NCBI RefSeq assembly: GCF_002127325.2
Contig: NC_035435.2
Location: 128,627,893 to 128,691,892, forward strand
Length of the DNA: 64,000 bases
From: Helianthus annuus
Taxonomy: Eukaryota > Streptophyta > Magnoliopsida > Asterales > Asteraceae
Direction of reading: 5' to 3'
Shown here: one piece after another, positions 55,142 to 64,000 of the stretch
Layout of the letters: the number at the start of each line of letters is the position of its first letter
How positions within the stretch are numbered: position 1 is the stretch's first letter
The notes under the pieces: model-generated
What the model saw: the letters and a program-made list of their open reading frames with translations, nothing else
Database searches by the model: none
Told to the model about the DNA's origin: nothing
Program-made: the position numbers and the translations under genes

Positions 55142-56211
55142 GCTTCAAGAATCAGATGATATTTCGGGAAATACCTGAAAACATACAAACAAAAAACACA
55201 ATCAGTTTAAAGATTTATCAAATAATGGAAACGAACTGGTACTCGAACTAAGAATTTTCTGTGCGGACTGAAAGTTGACACACTGAGTGAACTGCTGACT
55301 CAGATCAAACTCAAATGACCAGATCACTACTAACGAACTGATATGACTTTCAAACAGACTGATGAACCTTTGACAACTGTGAACTCCAAACTATACGAAC
55401 TAGGACCAATTTTCCAGCGAATTTGGCCTTTCAAAGTATCTCATGTGACCTGAACACACTTCAAACTTATTTTTTTTTTAAATCTGATTGAGCTTTGAAT
55501 GATAATGGGCGGTGCACAAGCCTAATGATTGGGCCGTTTACAAGATAGTGGGGCGGTGGACGGTGACATATTGGGCAGCAAACTCTGATATTGTCGTTCA
55601 CATACAAACCATTAATTGGGCCACACAAACTGGGCTGCAACAATTTATAATAAAATCCGATTGGGCGGCACGTATAAGCGAACTGTCCAACGACACCCTT
55701 GATTGGGCCGCTAAGATGGGCCAATGAAACCAAAGATGGGCGGTTACTAACTTCAATATAATAGGGCCGATGTTCTTTAGTGGGGCGGTGGTATTAATTG
55801 TTTCACATGCAATGACACAAAAGCGAGTCAGATGGTGTATCAAAAGCGGGCCTGATTATGTACTATAAGCGGTTCACAGCATGTCATTATGAGCGAGCCA
55901 CGACTGTTATTGTGATGCCGTATGAGCGGTCCACGATTGTCTCAAAAAGCGGTCTAGAAGTGATTATTTGGAGCGGTCCTAAATGTGATGTCAGCAAAAC
56001 ACGAACCGCTTTTGAACAAAACTTCAATTTTAATCAATTTTAAGCCGAATTAGGTTCTGAAAACTTCCAGGTTTTGTTAAATCATGATTCCGCACACAAT
56101 TTGTAAATTTGAAGCGATTTTGACCGTAAAATGTTTAGTTTTTCCGGAAAAGAAAGGTGTAGAAGCAGAAAAATGATGAAAAACGAGCTGTATATGCGAG
56201 ATCTCCTCCTC
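55142..56211 (-). other. Element D untranslated leader
   Basis: Between primer site and gag. Plus-strand text is rich in GGGCGG and GATTGGGC motifs (55500-55990); no supported frame. Confidence 0.5.
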
Positions 56212-56227
56212 CTTGGCTCTGATACCA
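56212..56227 (-). other. Element D primer binding site (tRNA-Met)
   Basis: Minus strand TGGTATCAGAGCCAAG next to the 5' LTR. Confidence 0.88.
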
Positions 56228-56229
56228 AT

Positions 56230-56806
56230 TGTAGGATCGAATTTCGACCTAAACGAGTCGTTCGGAAGAGCTCAACTCCGTTTCAGAGGCGGAAACAAGG
56301 AAACGGATTCGTACACAGCTTGTATCATACTTAAATCCTCTTGTATATTAATTTTACAACGTTTCGATTACAAGGAAAAACCGGCAATACCTCGGTATCA
56401 GATCTGAAAGTTGTTACAAATGAAATGAACAATGATCCTATATATACTAGCTTGGAATCGCTCATAGTGACAAACCACAAAAGCGATCCTACACTAAAAC
56501 CGAATAAGCGATCCATATGTCTGCCATAAAAGCGACTCCACAAGTTCATAAAGGCGATCTGACAAGTTGTTAATATAAGCGATCCACCATGACTTTTTGA
56601 CTTCTTGAACTCTTGTTATTGGACCCTCATTTGGAAGCACATCATTGGACCATCCAAAGGTCCTATCAACACAAATGGCCTTCACACTTTGTCGTATACT
56701 AATTATTTTTCTCATATGCTCATGTAATGATGATATCATGCTTGAACAATTCGCAACGGAACCCGGACTCGACATTAGACGAAGACGACAGATGACTGCA
56801 CCAACA
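56230..56806 (-). repeat. Element D 5' LTR
   Basis: 577 bp; target copy AACTT follows. Confidence 0.92.
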
Positions 56807-56811
56807 AACTT

Positions 56812-57740
56812 GTTTTGAGAAAATGCCCTGCTATTAAAAAACAAAATTATATATATAATAAAACCACCCCAACCCACCTCTCTATATGTTTGTGTGCTCC
56901 CTCTCTTTAAACTCTCCATCTCTTTAACCACCCCAACCCACCTCTCTCATTCTTTCTCTCTACTTGTTCACCGCCATTGCCAACCACCACCGCCATGTAC
57001 GCCCTAATCGCCCAGATCTGACCATCACTCTCCCCTCTTGGAGAACATTTCTCCGTAACAGCACCAGAATCCGATCAATCAGACTTTCCAGTTGCACCCA
57101 TAGCAGCGATTCAACGACTAGAACTCGTGCACTCGCTCTTCTTCAACAGCTCAATCGTCTCCAATCGACGTTTTAGTTAGATATGGTATTTCCAATGATG
57201 CTTTACGGCCCTATGAAGAAAAGATGATGAAAGATGCGACGATGATCGGCGGTGTGCATAAGATTAGGGTTTTTGAAACTTTGAGTAGATCTAGCCACTA
57301 GAAACCACCCTGAACCGCTTAGATCTGACCACTAGAATCCACCAAAACGTGTGGTTGGTGGTGGTGGTGGTGGTGGTGGTGGTGCGTTGGTAGTAGTGGA
57401 ATGATGGTGGGTGGTGCGGTTGGGGTGGTGAGGTGCATGGGGTGGTGGAGGTAGAGCGGGGATGGTGATGTGGTGGTGGTGTAGTGGTGGTAGGGATGGT
57501 GCGATGTTGGTGGTGGTACTGGAGTGGTAGTAGTTAGATGGTGAGGTGGTGGAGATTTATAGAAACGCCAAGTTAATCCGAATGTTAACTTGTGGGATTA
57601 GTCTTATTCAGATAAGATTAATCTTCTTTCTTTCTCGCCTGATGATTGCTTAATCCAGCAAAACAACACAACACCGTGAATCTCGTTACAAGGAAGAGGA
57701 TTGGGGGTTCTCCTTGTAACCACCCTCTGGCGTGAGAATA
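56812..57740 (+). repeat. Dispersed repeat, tandem copy 2
   Basis: Near-identical to 48066-48978, with a longer GGT run at 57357-57381. Both copies end GTGAGAATAAAAA(A)CTTGTTTTGAG, so element D landed at the junction of an existing tandem duplication. Confidence 0.8.
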
Positions 57741-58473
57741 AAAAACTTGTTTTGAGGATAATAAGTGTGTGTATTAAGTGGGAGTGTAAGAGAGCGATGC
57801 TTAAACCTGGAGGTGAAGTATTCTATTTATAACCAAAGAGGGCAACGAAGGAGATGGGCTGATGGGCCTTGGGCTCGACATCGACATCAAGGAATATTTG
57901 ATTTGTCCCCTTGGACAGAACCATTAGTGTTTGCAGGCAAATGGGAAGATGGCGCACGCTGATTGGATCCACGTAGCCTGGCAATTTTCTTTACTGTCGG
58001 GTATGTCATCAACGGTTAATAGAGATCGTGGAGCAGTGCATGGCGCACAGTGATTGGTGACACGTCACTGTCTTTTTGTACTTCTTGTCTCCTGCACGAT
58101 TGTTCGCCGTGAGGTTCCACTAGACACAGTCTGGCGGGCGCCTATTGGTCGCATGCTCTGTCACTTGTACTAGTTGTACTATGCCTTACTGGCATGCATA
58201 GGCTTGCGCCGTAGAGGCTTGCGCGGATATTCTTGATGGTGACTAAGTCTAAAGTTCAAATATTAAGTTCACTTGTTTTGGGTATTTCCGCAAACAACAT
58301 AGGCTTGTTGTTACGCCTGTCGGCGCATGGTTTGGGACTGTACCCTTTCAAGACTAGAAAGAGAAAAAGATTTATGTGTGTACGTGTGTGTATATATAAT
58401 GGGTAAAAAAAGTTTGCATTATAGGCCTCTACCTTAGGTGTAATTGACTGAAATAACCTTCTAGTTAACATAC
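57741..58473. other. Non-coding, possible old LTR or promoter sequence
   Basis: Minus strand GGTTATAAATAGAATAC near 57821-57837 is TATA-like. 'GGCTTGCGC' is repeated at 58201 and 58216. No borders or gene found. Confidence 0.3.
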
Positions 58474-58476
58474 TTA

Positions 58477-58885
58477 GGGGGTGTTTGGAGTTAAGTTTTG
58501 AAGGAGATTTTTAGATTATTGAGTTTTGAAATCGTAAATAATCAGTTTTGAGTGTTTGGGTAAAAAAAATTAAAAAAAAATGATAATTTGCGTTTAGAAA
58601 GTTACAAAACGCAGTTTTCCAAAAGCAGCTCCCCCCTACTGCAACAAAACGCAGTTTTCCAAAAATTGATTATTTGCGTTTAGAAAAGGATTTTCACTAG
58701 TTTATTTTTTTAAATATATATTTGCCAAACACTCAAATAGTTGATTGTCTGATTATTGTGATATTAAACAACATAATCAAATCCAAACATTATCTCTGAA
58801 CATCACGTTTTGTTACAGTTAATTTTCTGATTCTGATTATTCAAAACACACAATCTATTTTCAAAACTCAACCTTAAACACCCTC
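58477..58885. mobile_element. Tourist-like MITE
   Basis: 409 bp. Ends GGGGGTGTTTGGAGTTAAG and, inverted, GAGGGTGTTTAAGGTTGAG, flanked by TTA at 58474-58476 and 58886-58888. The 3-bp TTA duplication is typical of PIF/Harbinger-derived MITEs. No frame inside. Confidence 0.75.
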
Positions 58886-59314
58886 TTAGAGCATCCACAA
58901 TAGAGGCATTTTTTGGTGTTTTTAAGGAGAGAGGGTGTGAGGTAGAGGAGAGATAGTGTAGTGGTGTATGTGAGAAAAAAATGAGAAAAAATGGAGTGAA
59001 GAAAAGTATGTGAGTGTGATGTAGGAGAGAGGAGAGAGAAAATAAATATTTGACGAGTATTTTGTTTTTGAGAGGGTGCTACTAAATACACCCCCCCCCC
59101 CCCATGATTACTAACTATACCCCCCCTATAAAAACATCACATCTTTACATCACAAATCAACATTTTATTTATTTTTTGTCTTTTTGTTGTCTTTTTAATT
59201 ATTATTATTTACTAGTGGTAATCATTTATTATTATTATTATAATAGTAATTATTATTATTATTATTATTATTTTAGAAATATTTATTTTAATAAAAATTA
59301 TTTATTAAAAATTT

Positions 59315-59570
59315 TTTTGAACGAACTCGGTTTTAAAAAAAAAATTGAACGAACTCGGTTCTTAAGTAAAATAATTCGAGCTAAGACGAGCCGAGCTACC
59401 AAGCGAGCCAAACCGAGCCAATTTGATTCGTTATGAGCCGAGCCGAGCTAGACTCACTTTCTAACCGAGCCGAGCCGGCTCGGCTCACTTTTAAACAGAT
59501 TCATATCGAGCAAGCTTTTTCCGAGCTAAATTCGAGCGAGCCGCGAGCTTTTTGGACAACCCTATCCATG
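59315..59570. repeat. GAGCCGAGC-rich repeat inside the Mutator-like element
   Basis: GAACGAACTCGG twice, then many GAGCCGAG / CGAGCTAA units. This is a common kind of plant short interspersed repeat, probably a separate insertion. Confidence 0.55.
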
Positions 59571-59589
59571 CGTATGTTACACGTATACA

Positions 59590-60137
59590 TAACGTGTTAG
59601 GTGATGAAAATTGTGTATTTCGGGCGACAGCTTCTGCTCTAGGGTACAATAAAGATGAACGGTTATTTATCCGAAGATCACTATTGGAAGAGCTACTTTA
59701 GTTTAGAAATAAGTACACTAAAGCTTTCTGTGGCTCATTTGAAAATGTGTTTACGTCCTTGGCTTGGTTAGGGTCGGGGGTTGCACCAAAAAAACATTGG
59801 AGGATTATGCTAGAGGCAGGATTCTTGATTGCGAACAAGTTTAACGTAATCGTTCAATTTTTATCTAAAGAAAAAAGAAACAGTTCGACTTGTTTTTCGC
59901 TTTGGAGAGGCACTCACCAGTTCCCAGAAAAAAAAATTAATTTCAATTGCACACGTGAATGGTGGCCATTTTATAATGGTAGAATTGCAAGGAGAGTATC
60001 CAATTGCCACCACAAACAACCTATGGACATTAATGAGAGAAAATAATGCGGCTGGCTGGGGGAATATATTTGAATCACGTCAAAATATGTATAATTCTTG
60101 GATAGCACAACCTGCTACATATTATGTTGTAGATTAA
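59590..60137 (+). pseudogene. OTU-like cysteine protease, broken
   Basis: VLGDENCVFRATASALGYN carries the catalytic Cys, although the usual DGNC is DENC. Then RRSLLEELL, a TAG near 59700, FGS-type VFTSLAWLGSGVAPKKHW, FNVIVQFLS, a frame change near 59940, and NGGHFIMVELQGEYP with the catalytic His. OTU proteases remove ubiquitin. With one stop and one shift, this copy is dead. Confidence 0.7.
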
Positions 60138-60239
60138 AGCTCGGTATGTGAAATGTTTAATGATATAATTTTGTAAGAATGCACTTATTTTTTTTATAGT
60201 TTCTGTTACTACTATAAATGTAATTGGATAAATAATTAG

Positions 60240-60240
60240 T

Positions 60241-60295
<55 letters not shown>
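60240..60295. repeat. (TAA)n microsatellite
   Basis: About 18 units of AAT; a shorter one lies at 59222-59272. Confidence 0.95.
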
Positions 60296-60490
60296 TAATT
60301 AATCACTAAATAAAAGATTAAAAAAACACAACTAAAAGATAAAAAAGCTAAAAACTTAACAAAAGTTATTAACTAAAAGACAAAATAGACTAAAAACAAA
60401 ATAAAATTATTAATTGATATGATGTTTTTATAGGGGAGGGGGGTGTAATTAGTAATTAGGAGGGTGTATTTAGAATGAGCCTTATGAGAG

Positions 60491-61039
60491 GATAAGAGAA
60501 AAATTTATGGGCAGGTGCCATGTGACATCTTAAAAAATCTTCTAAATATTATTGTGGATGTTTTTAGTCAATTCAACACAAATTGTTAGAACCGACAGAA
60601 ATCGGGTGCTCAGAAAGTTATAACTCGAAAAATTAGCTATGTAGTTAGAAATTTAAAATTAGGTAAGAAAAACTTTACTTTGAAATAAAACTCTCTCTTT
60701 ATATAATTAATCTGTTTAGCTAAATTTCAAGTTAAGTAATAAACATTATATTTCCATCATTTTCTTTTATTTCAAAAACTTTTAAGATTGAAAAATAAAT
60801 AATTAATTTTGTTTTGTGTGTTGTTACCGTATTTATTTTTTCAGCATAGATCCATCCCCCTTTTATCTTTAAACTGAGATAAATATACTTGGCATCAAAC
60901 AAATTAATGGGTATATTGTTTTTATAAATTAAGATAACTAGCGAGTAGAATGAAAAGCACTCCGCCTCATCTCTCAGGCAGAGGAAATGAAAAGACAAAA
61001 GAAATTGAAAATCAACTTAGAAGAAGTTAATCACGGTGG
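60491..61039. other. Non-coding, nothing recognised
   Basis: A/T-rich. CATCCACAATA at 58892-58902 and its inverse near 60551-60562 may mark another MITE-type border around the Mutator-like element, but an 11-base match is weak. Confidence 0.35.
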
Positions 61040-61520
61040 TAAAGTGCATTTTCCGTTCCTGAGTTTTGTTTGTAATGTTAGATTTCCTACACCTTTAGTA
61101 TTTTCCTCCATGATATTTCTAGTTTTAACACTGTTAATCTAGTTCACCAACTCTATTGATTTATTTTGTTAGTGTATATCAAATCACCAAAATTCCCTTG
61201 GTAATAATATAAGGCTGGACGGTATGGAGGTCCGTCCTCCTTCGTTGCCGATCCTTCAGCCATTTCGCCCCCCCCCCTCCGTCCCCTGCTGCGGCGTCCT
61301 CTCCGGCTAGAAACGGACGATGGCGACGCCCCTCCCCCTCTCTCACACACCTATACATACAACTTATATATATATATATATATATATACATTTTAGGTTC
61401 ATCCCCCCATTTCCTCACCTCCATCCTCTTTGCCCCATCCTCACACCCGATCTACGTGGCGCCTACGTGGCGGATCATCCTCCAATGGAGGACCATCACC
61501 ATACCGCATAGCCTAAGATT
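61040..61520 (+). repeat. Dispersed non-coding repeat with (TA)n
   Basis: 'AAGTGCATTTTCCGTTCCTGAG', then G/C-rich low-complexity DNA and a (TA)n at 61365-61388. Same family layout as 3361-3800. Confidence 0.4.
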
Positions 61521-61529
61521 AAGAGTTAA

Positions 61530-61915
61530 TGCAGTTTCGTCCTTGAAGTTTGCTCAAAATATCAGGTTTCGTCCACCTTTGACACTCTTTGTTTCTGACT
61601 TTTCAAGTTTCAACGTAATTCCTTCTTCGATTCTCGATATCTTGTTTCTTCGTAATCAGCAATTAAAATTTTTCCATCATTCGAATCAAACTCTTGATTT
61701 TCACTTTAGCCTTCATCAACCTTCAGGCTAAAATGAAAACCAAGAAGGTGATTCGAATGGTGGAAGAATTCCAATCAATGATTGTGAAAAAATTAAGATA
61801 TCGAGAACTAGAACTGAAGAAGGAAAATTGTTAAAACTTGAAACGTCAAGGAAGAAGAGCGTTAAAGGTGGACGGACTCTTATATTTTGAGCAAACCTTA
61901 TGGACAAAAACTGCA
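61530..61915. repeat. Foldback repeat with ~185-bp arms
   Basis: The left half (TGCAGTTTCGTCC, TGCTCAAAATAT, CGTCCACCTTT, TTCTCGATATCTT, GATTTTCACTTTAGCCT) returns inverted in the right half (AGGCTAAAATGAAAACC, AAGATATCGAGAA, AAAGGTGGACG, ATATTTTGAGCA, GGACAAAAACTGCA) around a centre near 61715. Transcripts would form a long hairpin. No frame. Confidence 0.8.
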
Positions 61916-62805
61916 GTGTACTCTTATTTTTTCAATAATCTCTAGATCAAGTGATGGAAAACTTGCATTTCTCTTGAAAGATGCATGTTCAATTCCTACT
62001 TGACTCATAGTGAGGCACTGGTGGGAAATGATAGGAGACCCAGGGAAACCTGGGTTCAATCCTTGAGCCAAACGAGTTTACCGGTAATTTCACAGTCGTG
62101 CCTACGGACGGGTGGGTTACCGAGTTTTCCCTTGAATTGGTGGTGGACTCTGGTGGCTGGTGGTGGAAGCTGGTAGTTAGTGGCTGAAAGCTGGTAGCTG
62201 ATAGCTGTAGCTTTTTAGATATATATGGTGTTTGACAGAGTAGCTAAAAATTTTAATAAAATATATAAAATGACCAAAATGCATATAACTAAAAATTTAA
62301 AAAGTTTGTGCATTAAAAAGTTAATTATCTTTAGAGGTTAAAATAGTCATTTTTTTTTCCCAAAAAAACTTGTAGCTCCTTCTAAACGCTACTAGTAGGA
62401 GCGTTCAAGCAAAAGATTCAAGCTCCAAAACTAAAAGATTCAAGCTCTTTCAATTAAGCAAGACTTTTTATTGAGTATGAGTTTTTTCTTAAAAGCTTAA
62501 AAATAGAAGCTCTTCAGAGCTACATACCATACATAGAAAAACTTTTTAGCCATAATTTTTTAACCAAAGACAAGTAGTCGCTTTATCCTTCGACAATTTT
62601 TTCCGAGGCTATTTTTTGCGTTGTTGAATTCCTTATCATTTCGCACTTTCCATATGTAACATTGCGAGTTAATTATTTTCAATAATTAATAATTCTTGTA
62701 AGATTAACTTATTTGAAAAAAGTTACATTTTGAAAAACTGGTTTATTCCAAAAAAAAAAATGACAAAACAGGGATAGGCCAACAGCCTTACTTAACTTCA
62801 GCCTG
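61916..62805. other. Non-coding upstream region of the MATE gene
   Basis: Contains AGCTGGTAGCTGATAGCTGTAGC-like repeats near 62165-62215 and an AGCTCTTCAGAGCTAC near 62510, perhaps the ends of an old hAT-type MITE. A (A)10 run is at 62751-62760. Confidence 0.35.
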
Positions 62806-62806
62806 T

Positions 62807-62814
62807 TATATAAG
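62807..62814 (+). promoter_or_regulatory. TATA box of the MATE gene
   Basis: TATATAAG, 42 bp before the ATG, which predicts a very short 5' untranslated region. Confidence 0.6.
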
Positions 62815-62855
62815 AGTCCATGTGACATACGATAAAAACAACATCCACAATAAAG

Positions 62856-63098
62856 ATGTCGGAAACCACAACTCCATTGGTGGCCAAGGGGGGTGGCGGC
62901 CGGTGGTGGAAGACGATACTAGATTGGGAAGAAGCTAAGAATCAGCTAGTGTTTTCTTTTCCTATGATTATAACTAATGCTTCTTATTATGCAATACCCT
63001 TAGCATCCGTCATGTTCGTTGGCCACCTCGGAGATGTTGAGCTCGCAGCCTCAAACCTTGCTAACTCTTGGGCCAACGTCACCGGTTTCTCCTTCATG
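62856..63098 (+). CDS. MATE/DTX efflux transporter, exon 1 (gene continues right of window)
   Basis: 81 residues from [13 protein letters not shown] to ANVTGFSFM, ending in phase 0 at a GTTAGT donor (63099). Residues 1-30 are a cytosolic start with [13 protein letters not shown]. Residues ~31-55 ([23 protein letters not shown] in part) form the first membrane helix. Residues ~56-81 ([17 protein letters not shown]) begin the second, and are the most conserved part of the plant DTX clade. These proton-driven antiporters export alkaloids, flavonoids and other organic compounds across plasma or vacuolar membranes; the substrate cannot be told from this exon. The next exon should begin with the family's GLSGALETLCGQ-type segment; it is not present before base 64000. 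No break is seen. Confidence 0.85.
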
Positions 63099-64000
63099 GT
63101 TAGTTGTTGTTGTTCTCTCTCTCTCACACACACACACACAATCGGACAATATTTGCCTTAAATTCGTCAGGTGTCACATGGCTCAGAATGAATCATGAAT
63201 GGGATATACATGTGCTTTTACCCAATACAACACAATCAATTCAATTCATAGGTTGTTTTTTCGTTTTCACTTTTTACTTTTTACTTGATGTACCATGTAA
63301 TTGAGTCTAATTTAGGAACGGTATACGATTATTATTGATTATCTTAGTTTCATACATGATTATTGAATTGTGGGTATATATTATTGTTATATATGGTTAG
63401 AAATTATCCGTTAGAATACATGTTATCTGAAACTCTATCTGAGCACTTGAAAGCCGACTTGTAATATCAAATACTCAACTAATTTTAGTGATTTTGTAAC
63501 TTTACATATTTAATCAAGTTGCTAACAAGTTTAACATAATCCATATTTATTTCCTTGTAAATATATGTTGATATTTTCAGCTAATTTGATGTGGATAAAC
63601 AAGTTCACGTCATTAGACGGGCATCACCTATAACGATACCCATGTAAATTTTTACAACTATGCGCATACCAAGTCCCATGCCCCATTACCCAATCCCGAA
63701 TTTTTCGACTTTCAGATTTTCACATGAGATTATGTGTTTTTTTGCAACACTACTAGGAAAAGGCTTAATTTCTTATGAAAAAGTTTCGTCGGGAATTCAC
63801 ACACATTACCAACCAAATACCAAAACCCCTGAAAACCCTAATTTGGCAATAAATTACCGACAAAAAGGAAAGCCCTGATAAATGCTTGGGTCCAATGCAT
63901 TTACGACAAAATGTTTATTTTTTTACTTTTTTTTTTAAATTCCCTGGTAGATGCTTAGAAAACTTTTTCTACACATTTCCGACAAAATGGTTTAGAAGCA
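63099..64000 (+). other. First intron of the MATE gene
   Basis: Starts GTTAGTTG, includes a CA/CT repeat at 63116-63140, and has no coding segment resembling a MATE exon up to the window edge. The late part (63690-64000) holds 'TTTACGACAAAATG' and 'TTTCCGACAAAATGG', perhaps a small repeat. Confidence 0.6.

Larger units (their letters stand above)
48979..56806 (-). mobile_element. Element D: gag-only Copia retrotransposon
   Basis: 7828 bp, minus strand. It has two 577-bp LTRs (48979-49555 and 56230-56806), target duplication AACTT (48974-48978 and 56807-56811), a tRNA-Met primer site, a very large gag with two zinc knuckles, and no protease, integrase, reverse transcriptase or RNase H. The LTRs are close to identical, so the insertion is fairly recent, but gag has two frameshifts. 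The gag type and the size of the spacer resemble the SIRE/Maximus group; this lineage call is tentative. Confidence 0.9.
59075..60481 (+). mobile_element. Mutator-like element carrying an OTU domain
   Basis: Ends GGTGCTACTAAATACACC and, inverted, GGCTCATTCTAAATACACC, with the inverted match continuing about 60 bp (C-rich run, ATTACTAA, TATAAAAACATCA). The flanks TTTTGAGAG (59066-59074) and TTATGAGAG (60482-60490) agree at 8 of 9 positions, a Mutator-like target duplication. No transposase. The cargo is a broken OTU-type protease, a family known to travel in plant transposons. Confidence 0.7.

Noticed and set aside
58889..60567. Larger MITE-type element bounded by CATCCACAATA
   Set aside because: Only an 11-base inverted match and no target duplication; kept as a remark only.
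61153..61511. Arg/Gly-rich and Pro-rich frames near the (TA)n
   Set aside because: Low-complexity G/C-rich repeat sequence open on both strands.
63660..63878. 72-residue frame in the MATE intron as a further exon
   Set aside because: No membrane-helix pattern, no MATE motif, and no suitable splice acceptor before it.

Overview
This is intergenic, retrotransposon-dominated DNA from a flowering plant. The evidence is plant-type Ty1/Copia and Ty3/Gypsy polyproteins, tRNA-Met primer sites, a Tat-lineage Gypsy element with a second RNase H, Helitron-like and Tourist-like elements, and NAC, pirin and MATE gene pieces. The style of the LTRs suggests an Asteraceae genome; that is an inference from resemblance only. 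No rRNA, tRNA or CRISPR was seen. The only gene that looks functional is the first exon of a MATE transporter at 62856-63098, which runs off the right edge.

Layout. 1-2913: 3' part of a Copia element inserted in the last exon of a NAC gene (2914-3143, minus). 3361-5700: dispersed repeat, Helitron-like tail and empty sequence. 5709-5993 and 15740-16066: two parts of an unrecognised reading frame split by element A (5994-15739, minus), a Gypsy-type element with two 2528-bp LTRs, a GTAAG target duplication and an intact gag but no pol. 16178-18248: pirin fragment, then the first exons of a plant Ser/Pro-rich protein gene whose later exons lie at 31582-33866. Between them sits element B (18249-31576, plus), a Tat-lineage Gypsy element with TCCTC target duplication, decayed gag-pol and a spliced antisense gene (28047-30860). 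Element B carries in its own gag a solo LTR (19061-21485, CGCCG target duplication). 31800-33110: cluster of short hairpins. 33870-37560: Helitron-like ends and old repeats.

37883-47380: element C (plus, GTTGT target duplication), an older relative of element A with a decayed gag and no pol, splitting a minus-strand pseudogene. 47920-48978 and 56812-57740: two tandem copies of a ~920-bp repeat, separated by element D (48979-56806, minus, AACTT target duplication), a Copia element with 577-bp LTRs that has only an oversized gag. 58477-58885: Tourist-like MITE. 59075-60481: Mutator-like element carrying a broken OTU-protease domain. 61530-61915: foldback repeat. 62807 onward: MATE promoter and exon 1.

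The most interesting signals are shared by gag-only elements A and C: paired palindromic hairpins in the leader between primer site and gag, a series of ~70-100-bp hairpin units between gag and the polypurine tract, palindromic minisatellites directly upstream of the LTR TATA box, and conserved splice-like signals inside the LTR. Together they look like a parasitic element that keeps cis signals and Gag and must borrow Pol.
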